NCBI GenBank assembly: GCA_039908535.1
Contig: JAMOAW010000007.1
Location: 1 to 64,000 of the forward strand
Direction: 5' to 3'
Source of the DNA: JAMOAW01 sp039908535
GTDB taxonomy: Bacteria > Pseudomonadota > Magnetococcia > Magnetococcales > JADFZT01
DNA: 64,000 nucleotides
Below, one piece after another: positions 55,601-62,834 of the stretch. The notes beneath the pieces were generated by a model. That model made no database searches. It saw only the letters and a program-made list of their open reading frames with translations, and was not told the DNA's origin. The position numbers and the translations under genes are program-made. Numbering within the stretch: the stretch's first letter is position 1; each line of letters opens with the position of its first letter.

Positions 55601-58433
55601 ACTGGGTGGATCTAGTGTGACTTTGGATGCTTTTGATGATGCTTGGAGTTTAACGATCGACCAAGCTACGGTTGTCAACACCAAAATCAAATATGATGCC
55701 TCTGATGCCATCACCATCACAGGTACAGCGGCTCAGTTATCCGCCATTACTTTTGCCGATTACCAAACGGCCGATATTGGTGGTTCTAGTGTCAAACTGG
55801 ATGCAAGCGACAATGCCGTTACACTCACTCCAGTTCAAGCCACAGCTTTATTCAATGCTGGTTTGAAATTTGCGGCAGATGATGTCATCACTGTTACCGA
55901 TACTGGTGCGAATATTGTTGCAAATCTAAACTTTGCCAATGCCCAAACCGCAGATTTGGGTGGTTCCAGCGTTACATTAGATGCAACGGATAATGTTGTT
56001 AGCCTGACTGCAAATAATGCAACCAACCTCTTCAATGCGGCTGGTCCTAAATTTGCTGCAAACGATGTCATTACAATCACTGGTCAATCTGGACAATTGG
56101 CTGCCTTGACACATGGCAATTATGAACCAGCTGATCTGGGTGGATCCAGTGTGACATTAGATTCAGTCTCTAATACGGTATCACTGACAATCGCTCAAGC
56201 AGATTCAGTCTTTGCAGCAAATCTTATGATTAGCGCAACGGATGTTATTTCTGTAACTGGTACGGGTGCTGCACTGGCTGCAATCACTTTTGCGAATTAT
56301 CAAACCGGTGATTTAGGTGGTGTCAGTGTTACACTAGATGCGGATGATAACGCCGTTGCGATGACATCGACTCAAGCAGATGCACTCGTTGCCTCTGGTC
56401 TTAAGTTTGCTTCGACGGATCTCATCTCCATTACAGGTACGACGACGCAACTGATGGCATTGAATCTTAACAACTACCAAACAGGAGACCTAGGAGGTAG
56501 TGGTACCTTTACAACCTTTGACTCCAGTGACAATGCCGTTACCCTAACATCAACGCAAGCCGATGCCCTTGTTACGGCAGGGATCCATTATGCGGCTTCA
56601 GATGCCATTACCATAGCTGGGACGGGTGCCGAACTGGCTGCACTCCAATTTGCCAACTATCAGACGGCAGATTTGGGTGGTTCTAAAGTCACATTGAATG
56701 CCAGTGACAATGCTGTGACATTGACATCAAAACAAGCTACTGCACTTGGAACAGCGGCTAGCCCCATGTTTGCAGCAGATGACTTGATCACCGTTAGCGG
56801 TACAGGGGCAGAACTTGCGGCTTTAACATTTGCCAATTATCAAAAAGCGGATCTGGGTGGTTACAGCGTCACATTAGATGCAAGTGATAATGTGGTTACC
56901 TTGACAACGGCACAAGCGACTGCCTTAAAAGCAGCAGCAGGTCCCATTTTTGCTACCAATGATGTTATCACGATCAGTGGGACAGATTTGGCTACTGCAA
57001 ATTTCGCTAATTTGCAAACGAATGACCTTGGTGGTGCGAGTGTTACATTGGATTCTACAACCAATGCGGTTTCACTCACAAAAGCGCAAGCCGATTCTCT
57101 CACGGCATCTGGTCTAAAGTTTGCCACATCCGATGCCATCACCCTTGCTGATACGGGTGCAACATTGGCTGGTTTGACCTTTGCTAATTATCAAGCGGCA
57201 GATCTAGGGGGGGCCTCAGTCCAATTAGATGCCTCCGATGATGCCGTATCCATGACGTCAGCTCAGGCAGATGCACTCGTTGCTGCAGGTCTTAAATTTG
57301 CTTCAACGGATGTTGTCTCCATAACAGGTACCAGTGCTGCGTTACTTGCTTTAGACCTAACCAAATATCAAGTTGGAAAGTTGGGTGGAAAAGGTACGAT
57401 CTTTGATGCCACTGACAATGTTGTTTCCCTTACTTCTGCTCAAGCTGATGCACTGGTTGCAGCAAATATTCACTATGCTGGGACCGATGCCATCACCGTG
57501 ACTGGTACAGGAGCGGCACTTTCGGCATTAACTTATGCCAATTATCAAGTGGCTGATTTGGGTGGGAGTGGTACTTTTACGACCTTTGATGCCAGTGATA
57601 ATGCTGTTTCACTGACGATGGCACAAGCAAATCTTCTTTCGATTGCTGGTGTTCATTTTGCCGCTAACGATGCGATTACCATAACGGGTACTGGAGCGGA
57701 ACTTGCTTCAGCCGCTTTTGATACGTATCAAACAGCGGATTTAGGAGGTGCCAGTGTCACTCTGAATGCCAGTGACAATGTTGTTTCCTTGACATCTGGA
57801 CAAGCGGCAGCCCTGACCGCTGCAGCATCACCAACGTTTGCTGCTGATGATGTCATTACAATTACCGGTACAACGTCAGCCGATACCATTGTCACAACTG
57901 GTCTCGGTGGGAGTGGTGCCTATACCATCAATAGTGGTGATGGTAATGACACCATCACAGGTGGCAATGGCATAGATACCATTGATGGTGGTAAAGGAGA
58001 TGATATTATCAATGGTGGAGGTGGTGCTGACAAGATTACTGGTGGTGCTGGTGCAGATGATATGACAGGTGGTGCAGGTAATGATGTATACACTATCAAT
58101 AGTGGAGACACTGGCCCCTATGATGGATTTGCAACCACACCTGCGACAGCGTTATCACATGGTATTGATGTCATTCATTTCGGTGCTGGTGATCAGATTG
58201 ACCTGAAAGGTGTGACAGTAAATCATGTTGATACCAACCTTGCTGATGGTGTTGCTGCGGGCGATGTTTATTATACAACAGTAGGTGTTGCTGCTGGTGA
58301 TGCCCTTGTTTTGTACAGCACCAATGGAGCAGTGGCTGCGAATGGAGCACTGACTGATTTTGAAGTCGCTATCTATATTGATGGTAATGGTCCCCTTCCT
58401 ACCACTGATGCTGCATACGTTTTACATGCCTAA
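49638..58433 (+). CDS. Giant repetitive RTX adhesin, probably type I secreted
   Basis: A 2931-residue surface protein. The first 80 residues are not a normal signal peptide, but residues 80-93 form a hydrophobic stretch ending in a lipobox-like LTGC followed by six glycines. Residues 105-340 hold a non-repeated domain. About 18 repeats built on IDLNG...AQ (about 350-1460) and then about 19 repeats built on ADLGG-SVTLDASDNAV-LT-AQA (about 1600-2740) fill the middle. Calcium-binding RTX nonapeptides (GGNGIDTIDGGKGDD...) occur at about 2756-2818, and the C-terminal 100 residues would be the type I secretion signal. The adjacent exporter genes support export. Low cysteine and lysine, high Asp/Ala/Thr content fits an extracellular adhesin. 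Confidence 0.9.
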   Translation: MNQYHASLHTAAEEIQVNEQPLEITNALMNGQHLHSVRIFNGEFSADAQIRQIELPTERSEYLKFVNLWESKHRLAALKGAAFSLLLLPLTGCGGGGGGTTTNDDGVVDGLGYVVDGPIKGAYVGRDINANGTLENSERLVQTGEDGTFDMSKVTGTSLNDYKLLSTGGIDIYTGKSFSGVTMSAPTGSLVISPITTLINSYMATGMTAEAAQNAVKAYFGITDTTDLTKYNPASTSVAGTTLANQLNAATQQIVQLTFDMNGHASNNGSDEKLASIFASIINTIVQNHKITDSSTVIQLLKDNDIANASTETIKQETIANDLINHIEDVSNEILIDYSSNPVLTLAEWKAGNYKYNTFSIVDSVANLIGEHGDLSGATSVTAQVTADLLKEDLSVWSLDNEIDTIDLNGVHTVLSAEQGTRHIIDSVGGAVATVKIMLNKTDLSDLVLDPHVTRIDLNGKNAILSLAQEELSIVDLIDNNDILGIQNPGRGGSITLKLLDNTDLSAYPLHGAVTSIDLNGFNAILLASQLKKYANSSNTIETEGSITVKLDILNAGNPAPAIDTDTSYNSLTNWLVINANDNATGDNYYGWYELISGIDLNGQKVFLTLDQSLNWTIKSTQASGAYVIRDTVANLTNLSTDQQTALTNLMENPQKVHPSDVIVKLGAAADLVAGNTFVILDSHVTSIDLAGFAATLSVAQGQLELYNGVAGVTVKVMAGETDLSGKTFNKTVTDIDLNGYNTTLNVAQAELLTLKSGTTVPNTITVKLLAGGDVDLTDNFLFGKAGTLAASTKQIDLNGQANVILRGDQAADKALIGEGTATVKIMVEGEDLTLAGKLDSQVTKINLNGHNAVLTMAQAKLVDAARTDTTHETYAIVDTLTNLLGHHTGDAADIGATSIHGATSVTVKLAAGDVNSGANVDLSSLALDNDVVTVDLGGQSVILSMGQIGYSLIDNQVRTGKSVTVNVKAKDEDSTTGKLDLSAVSLKSLVTNVELNGHDIIVSLDQAKSLLITDGATGGTATVKVTSADTDLSNDTFKGGVTDIDINGLNVTLSYTESKLALHDTVGTGSVEVKVLSTDLNAANTKIDISADGLNSLVTKIDLNGHDVLMNVRQALDLTIGKTNGGTYAVVDTVANLTGEKGDLSGAKSVTARAAGADISTVILDNNVTNIDLNGTAGTVVSVAQVKNYVISDSQAVGGVATKTATVKVLSTDDHNLTSIALDDVINTINLNGQQVTLTANQGKLVMAGTGTATVIVQSADDMNLTGLNVGITAINLNGHDVILSFAQGTAASLGTLTLSGTGNVTLRADGVADDLSAVTLSSAIKNIDLNGYNDVVLNVAQSKLIGVSTNGAYSIVDTVAHLTGEVGDLSKAADVTVKLSSTTDLTAVTLDTDVKSINLNGQVATLTSTQAKLKISDGIGGGAATIKIDSTTTDITSLTFDTSVSIVGYDLNGQAVTMTAAQANGKAAVGTGTVLVKNLDQTLNADLSGIAAAAKTVTAEFNTSGTFTGNLNGTSVNITAETATMTVDDTIIANVSSIAGAGNLVVSVTSDANIAALNVSKYSAKTITFNDTTDAVTISVAQAGAIRGINGVFDGTDNVTISGTSTELLALVPSDVVKLGGRSITLDATNNAVKMSVAQATALLDAKVGFNAGSDTITVADTTANLLTLASNANIGNLLVNPGDLTLKIGNGAGNFVFDSTDTNIVGLTAAQATTLLNAGIIFNANDAITVTGTDTELMVLSANIGDLSASNIKLAVSNAVTDITLTDVQAQNLLAGGTSFNTGIQITVTGLGANLVALNLSAANKLGGTSTTLDASDNAITMTKAQVDNLLLAGGKIHSSDAITIADTAAVLQALTFSNYEPADLGGSMVTLDSTNGPVSLSISQADALFAANVLFDAHDVLSVNGTGAQLAALTFANYQTEDLGGSVVTLNASDDVASLTSAQADALTASGLKFDTGDAIKISTTIATGATAEDAAQTTYTVAKLGGSSVTLDAFDDAWSLTIDQATVVNTKIKYDASDAITITGTAAQLSAITFADYQTADIGGSSVKLDASDNAVTLTPVQATALFNAGLKFAADDVITVTDTGANIVANLNFANAQTADLGGSSVTLDATDNVVSLTANNATNLFNAAGPKFAANDVITITGQSGQLAALTHGNYEPADLGGSSVTLDSVSNTVSLTIAQADSVFAANLMISATDVISVTGTGAALAAITFANYQTGDLGGVSVTLDADDNAVAMTSTQADALVASGLKFASTDLISITGTTTQLMALNLNNYQTGDLGGSGTFTTFDSSDNAVTLTSTQADALVTAGIHYAASDAITIAGTGAELAALQFANYQTADLGGSKVTLNASDNAVTLTSKQATALGTAASPMFAADDLITVSGTGAELAALTFANYQKADLGGYSVTLDASDNVVTLTTAQATALKAAAGPIFATNDVITISGTDLATANFANLQTNDLGGASVTLDSTTNAVSLTKAQADSLTASGLKFATSDAITLADTGATLAGLTFANYQAADLGGASVQLDASDDAVSMTSAQADALVAAGLKFASTDVVSITGTSAALLALDLTKYQVGKLGGKGTIFDATDNVVSLTSAQADALVAANIHYAGTDAITVTGTGAALSALTYANYQVADLGGSGTFTTFDASDNAVSLTMAQANLLSIAGVHFAANDAITITGTGAELASAAFDTYQTADLGGASVTLNASDNVVSLTSGQAAALTAAASPTFAADDVITITGTTSADTIVTTGLGGSGAYTINSGDGNDTITGGNGIDTIDGGKGDDIINGGGGADKITGGAGADDMTGGAGNDVYTINSGDTGPYDGFATTPATALSHGIDVIHFGAGDQIDLKGVTVNHVDTNLADGVAAGDVYYTTVGVAAGDALVLYSTNGAVAANGALTDFEVAIYIDGNGPLPTTDAAYVLHA

Positions 58434-58464
58434 ATCTAATCTCAGTTTTGATTAGAAGTAAGTA

Positions 58465-58496
58465 ATTGTGGCCCGGATGACCATCCGGGCCACAAT
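58465..58496 (+). terminator. Strong hairpin between the adhesin and its exporter genes
   Basis: A 14-base-pair stem (ATTGTGGCCCGGAT/ATCCGGGCCACAAT) with a 4-base loop, 31 bases after the adhesin stop codon. There is no T run, so it may stabilise the mRNA end or reduce read-through into the exporter genes rather than terminate fully. Confidence 0.6.
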
Positions 58497-58790
58497 AGTT
58501 AAAGCAAAGTTGCAAATATGCCAAATTAGAGACCTTATAGGGCGAATGTCCGCTCCCTAAATTAAATCCCCTACCGATATTTGCCACTCTTTTTTGCAAT
58601 TAATAAAATTAAAAAGCAAAGATAAAGCCTTGATGACTGAACATGTACCATCCTCTCATTTGGTCTCGGATTTAGAAAGCCTAAGTTTCAAATTTCAAAG
58701 GATTTATTGGGTCAGAAAGGTTATGGTTTAACCATTTACAACAGCAGATACAAATTGACATTACCTTTTAAATATATTGGAAAAATAAAA

Positions 58791-58880
58791 ATCAAGACCT
58801 TGGGGGGTGGAGAACCGCCCCCCCAATCCCCCACCTTTTTTTTAGGATCTAAGGGATTCATCCACCAAGATTTTGTTTTT
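58791..58880. repeat. Dispersed intergenic hairpin repeat, copy 7
   Basis: A CTTGGGGGGTGG...CCGCCCCCCCAA hairpin and a decayed second module (AAGGGATTCATCCACCAAG). The remaining bases between 58497 and 59009 show no gene. Confidence 0.75.
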
Positions 58881-59009
58881 AATTTTTTACCCAAAGGGCA
58901 TTGAGATTTGTGATTGAGTGAACGTATTGCCTATTTAAAAAAGGATTTCGTTTTTTTTTACATATCCAAAAAAGTATCTTTTTTGGATAACTGATGTATG
59001 GGGGTTTTG

Positions 59010-60623
59010 ATGAAAAATTTAAAAAAATCTATCCTGTTAAGTGCCCTTTCAATAGGGATGGTTTGGACGAGTAAAGCTTCAGCGATGGACGACAAACCGT
59101 TACATACCAAGGCCATTGATAAATCTGAAATTTCCTCTGATGCAAACAATTGGGATAAATTATTTGAATCCACCATGAGTCAATTGGCAAAAAGCCCCTC
59201 AGGGTCAGTGGTTTCTTTTGATGATAATATGATCAAAACGTTTCAGTTTAAACCAGCATTAGGAGCTCCAGACAACACCGATCAAAAATCGAATTCTGCG
59301 ATTAGGATGGGCGACGGTGGGCGCAATCGACGGATGGTGGAGCAGTTACTAAACCGTCCTAAAATGTCTCCAGATGAAGAGAAGCAGCGCAACGATGATT
59401 TTAAAAATACTGTAGCCAATGCGGTTTTACAACATCCTGAATTGTTAAGCCGTATTCAACAGACTGGTCAAGTAGAGCAAAGCGTTGATGTGGTGAAAGG
59501 TGGATTATATCCGCAAGTGGATTTAACTCTTTCTGGGGCATCGGCTCTTTCTAAGCCAAATATAAAATATCAATCTTCTAATGATGATCGGTTGGATCTT
59601 GTATTGCGAGTTAGGCAAATTTTATTTGATTTCGGTGCCCTATTTGGCCAAATAGATGCACAAAAATTTCGAGTTTTGGCTGCCGAACAAGAGACCAAAA
59701 CCACTGGTGATACCCTTATTTTACGCGCGGTCACCGCCTACCAAGATGTGATTCGTCTTCGAAACCATGTTGCCATTGCTCAAGAAAATGTGGCTCAGCA
59801 TAAAAATATTGTACAAGCTGTTATTGAACGCGTAACGGGAGGAGTAGCCTCTCTTTCAGATAAAGCCAAGGTCGAAAGCACTCTGGCCAACGCCGAGGTT
59901 AGGCTTGCCAGTTTTATGAGTGATTTAGGGCGTGTTGAGGCCAGTTTTATTGAACTGTTTGATAAAAAACCCGATTCTAACCTGCTCTTTCCAACTATCC
60001 ATCCAGAAATGCCCCCAGTAGAGCAGGCTTTGAATCAAGCGGTAGCGAATAATTCTGTGCTTCATGGTTTTGCACAAATGAGCCAAGTCTATGATGCAGA
60101 GAAAAAAGTGGCCTCCTTAAATATTCTTCCCAAAGTCTATTTAGAACTCTCTGGAACCCGCTATGATGTTGAAAATTTTACTGCCGATCGTGCAAATGGG
60201 GTATCGGTACGTTTAATTTCAAGTTATAATTTATATTCAGGTGGTAGTGATATGGCCCGGATTTCACAAGCAGAAAGACGGTCAGCACAAGCACAAGAAG
60301 ATTTTGATAAATATAAACGCGATTTAGAACGCAATGTTCGCGTATTGATTTCCGATTATGAAGCAAGGGTTATAAAATTGAAGAGTCAGGAGATGTCCTT
60401 GCGGGCCAATGATCTCGTTGTGCAAGCATTTGCCGAACAATACGATGCGGGTCGACGCAGCTTGATTGATCTTCTGGATGCTCAGTCTGACCTATTTGCC
60501 TCGGCGATTGATTTGAGCGAAAGTCAATTTCAACTCAATGTATTGCGCTATGAGTTATGCAGTGTCATCGGTGACCTTGCCAACTTTTTTGCAATTCCTG
60601 TTAACGCTTATCAACCCAAATGA
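59010..60623 (+). CDS. TolC-family outer-membrane protein of a type I secretion system
   Basis: About 537 residues. A signal peptide (KKSILLSALSIGMVWTSKASA) is followed by a 100-residue extension and then the two TolC-type repeats of coiled helices and strands (VDVVKGGLYPQVDLTLSGA and NILPKVYLELSGT mark the strand entries; YDAGRRSLIDLLDAQSDLF is the typical second-repeat motif). It forms the outer-membrane exit duct of the type I exporter. ATG 59010 is preferred because GGGGG lies just before it; ATG 58998 is possible. It overlaps the ABC gene by four bases. Confidence 0.93.
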   Translation: MKNLKKSILLSALSIGMVWTSKASAMDDKPLHTKAIDKSEISSDANNWDKLFESTMSQLAKSPSGSVVSFDDNMIKTFQFKPALGAPDNTDQKSNSAIRMGDGGRNRRMVEQLLNRPKMSPDEEKQRNDDFKNTVANAVLQHPELLSRIQQTGQVEQSVDVVKGGLYPQVDLTLSGASALSKPNIKYQSSNDDRLDLVLRVRQILFDFGALFGQIDAQKFRVLAAEQETKTTGDTLILRAVTAYQDVIRLRNHVAIAQENVAQHKNIVQAVIERVTGGVASLSDKAKVESTLANAEVRLASFMSDLGRVEASFIELFDKKPDSNLLFPTIHPEMPPVEQALNQAVANNSVLHGFAQMSQVYDAEKKVASLNILPKVYLELSGTRYDVENFTADRANGVSVRLISSYNLYSGGSDMARISQAERRSAQAQEDFDKYKRDLERNVRVLISDYEARVIKLKSQEMSLRANDLVVQAFAEQYDAGRRSLIDLLDAQSDLFASAIDLSESQFQLNVLRYELCSVIGDLANFFAIPVNAYQPK

Positions 60624-62803
60624 CCCAGCCCTTTATGATGGAACCTAATTCTGACGCACCATTGATTGTCTCTTCAACAGAAGATACGGCTGATATTGAA
60701 GAGTGTTTGTTATTTTTATGTCGGCATTTTGATCTACCTGTATCGCAAGCAGCAGTCCGATCCTGTTTGGTTGGAGATGCACAGGATTTGGCTTTGGGAC
60801 AATTTGTGCAGGCCGCTGAACGGGCTGGCTTGGCTGCTGCCATTGGTCCACACAATTTGGAACATACCATTCAATCTATGCTTCCCCTTGTGGTCCTGTT
60901 AAAAGATAACAAAGCGGTTGTGTTGGTTGAAAAGTTAAAAGACAATTCTTACGCAGTTTTTAACCCAAAATTAGGCCCTCGGGAAGTGACGATTCCCCTT
61001 TCCGACTTACTCCCTTTATATACTGGTTTTGTCATTGCGTGTCGTCCTATCACCAAGGGTAGTGCCTTAGGCGGTCGTCCGTCGGAAACCATAGATCAAC
61101 ACTGGTTTTGGGGCCCTCTCAAACGCAATAAATGGATCTACGGCCAAGTGATCATGGCCGCGATGCTCTCCAATGTGTTGAGTTTAACCACGACCATATT
61201 TATTATGGTCGTTTATGATCGCATTATCCCCAATCAGGCGACCGAATCATTAATTGCTTTGACCATCGGTGTTACATTGGCACTGGTATTTGATTTTATC
61301 GTCAAAAGTTTGCGTTCTCTCTTTATTGATAAAGCCGGTGAACGGGCCGATTTGGCCATGGGGATGCATTTATTTAACCAAATATTGGATATCTCCATGG
61401 CTGAACGTCGCGGTTCGACGGGTGCCATGGCCAGTATGCTACGCGAATTTGAAAGCCTGCGGGAATTTTTTACGTCGGCATCGTTGGTGGCCATTGTTGA
61501 TTTTCCTTTTATTTTATTGTTTATCTGGGTAATTCATTTAGTGGCTGGATCGTTATCTCTGGTGCCGCTTTTTGCTGTCCCCATCATATTGGTGATGGGC
61601 ATCCTCATGCAGCCCATCATGCGGCGCATGGCCAAGGATTCGGTTGGTCAAAATCAACTCAAGCAATCTGTGGTCGTTGAAACCCTCTCTGGTCTAGAAA
61701 CCATTAAAACCACCCGCGCCGCGCCGATTATGCGCAAGCGGTGGCAAGATGCCATTCAAGAACATGGAAAGCAAAGTGGCAAAGGTCGTTTAATCAGTCA
61801 ATTGGCTCTCAATATGACTGTTTTTACCCAACAGGCCAGCCAGGTGATTATTGTTGTTTATGGTGTTTTTTTAATGCGGGAAAACCTTGTCACTCAAGGT
61901 GCCTTGGTGGCTGCGGTTCTCCTGACCTCGCGCTGTTTGGCCCCACTGGCGCAATTGGCGCAAACCATGACCCGGATATATCATGTACGCGCCTCTTATG
62001 ATGCCTTGGATCGATTGATGAATAGATCCACTGAGCGGACCAAAGGTCGATCCTATATCTCGCGGTCACGGCTTGAAGGCAAAATTGAATTTCGTAACGT
62101 CTCATTTCGTTATCCCGATCAAGTCAGCGATGCTTTGACCGACCTCTCTTTTGTCATTCAGCCTGGCGAAAAAGTGGCTTTTGTGGGACGCATTGGTTCT
62201 GGCAAAAGCACCATTGCCCGCATTCTTTTGGGCCTCTACGAACCCAGCAATGGCATTGCTTTAGTGGATGATACCGATTTACGGCAAATTGATCCAGCAG
62301 ACTTACGTAGTAACATCAGTTGCGTCATGCAGGAGATCTGTCTTTTTACCGGCACTGTTCGGCAAAATATCGCTATTGGCGGCAACCGTCCAACCGACCA
62401 AGAGATCTTGCGTGCGGCGCAAATATCTGGTGTCCACGACTTTATCAGTCAGACTCCTCAAGGGTATGATCTTCTTTTGTCTGAACGGGGAGAGGGGCTT
62501 TCAGGAGGACAAAAGCAATCTATCGCCATTGCCAGATCCCTTGTCGGTGAGGCTCCAGTTTTGCTTATGGATGAACCCACCTCTGCTATGGATGGTGGAA
62601 CCGAAGCCGCTTTGATCAAACGTCTCAAGGAGCATGTTGCCAATAAAACACTCATTGTTGTCACACATCGTACCTCTTTATTGGATTTGGTGGATCGCGT
62701 GATTGTGATTGATAATGGCAAAGTGACCGTAGATGGCCCTAAAACTCTTTTACAACGGCCAGCGCCAATAGCCGCGCAGAGTGCCGCAAATATCCAAAAA
62801 TAA
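60620..62803 (+). CDS. Type I secretion ABC transporter with inactive C39-like domain (LapB-type)
   Basis: A 727-residue exporter. Residues 20-145 have the fold pattern of a C39 peptidase domain but lack the catalytic triad: no QxxxxDCG cysteine, NKAVVLV where the histidine should be and FNPK instead of DP. Such C39-like domains bind the substrate without cutting. Five or six membrane segments follow (about 160-440), then the ATPase domain with Walker A GRIGSGKST, LSGGQKQS, VLLMDEPTSAMD and the H-loop THRTS. It should export the upstream RTX adhesin. The order TolC-ABC-HlyD is that of LapA-type adhesin exporters. Confidence 0.94.
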   Translation: MTQPFMMEPNSDAPLIVSSTEDTADIEECLLFLCRHFDLPVSQAAVRSCLVGDAQDLALGQFVQAAERAGLAAAIGPHNLEHTIQSMLPLVVLLKDNKAVVLVEKLKDNSYAVFNPKLGPREVTIPLSDLLPLYTGFVIACRPITKGSALGGRPSETIDQHWFWGPLKRNKWIYGQVIMAAMLSNVLSLTTTIFIMVVYDRIIPNQATESLIALTIGVTLALVFDFIVKSLRSLFIDKAGERADLAMGMHLFNQILDISMAERRGSTGAMASMLREFESLREFFTSASLVAIVDFPFILLFIWVIHLVAGSLSLVPLFAVPIILVMGILMQPIMRRMAKDSVGQNQLKQSVVVETLSGLETIKTTRAAPIMRKRWQDAIQEHGKQSGKGRLISQLALNMTVFTQQASQVIIVVYGVFLMRENLVTQGALVAAVLLTSRCLAPLAQLAQTMTRIYHVRASYDALDRLMNRSTERTKGRSYISRSRLEGKIEFRNVSFRYPDQVSDALTDLSFVIQPGEKVAFVGRIGSGKSTIARILLGLYEPSNGIALVDDTDLRQIDPADLRSNISCVMQEICLFTGTVRQNIAIGGNRPTDQEILRAAQISGVHDFISQTPQGYDLLLSERGEGLSGGQKQSIAIARSLVGEAPVLLMDEPTSAMDGGTEAALIKRLKEHVANKTLIVVTHRTSLLDLVDRVIVIDNGKVTVDGPKTLLQRPAPIAAQSAANIQK

Positions 62804-62834
62804 GCTCTAAGCCAAAATGGTTGAAGGAAATTAA

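Noticed and set aside
53699..57142. Long minus-strand open frames within the adhesin gene
   Set aside because: They arise from the repetitive codon use of the plus-strand gene and have no start signals or family features.
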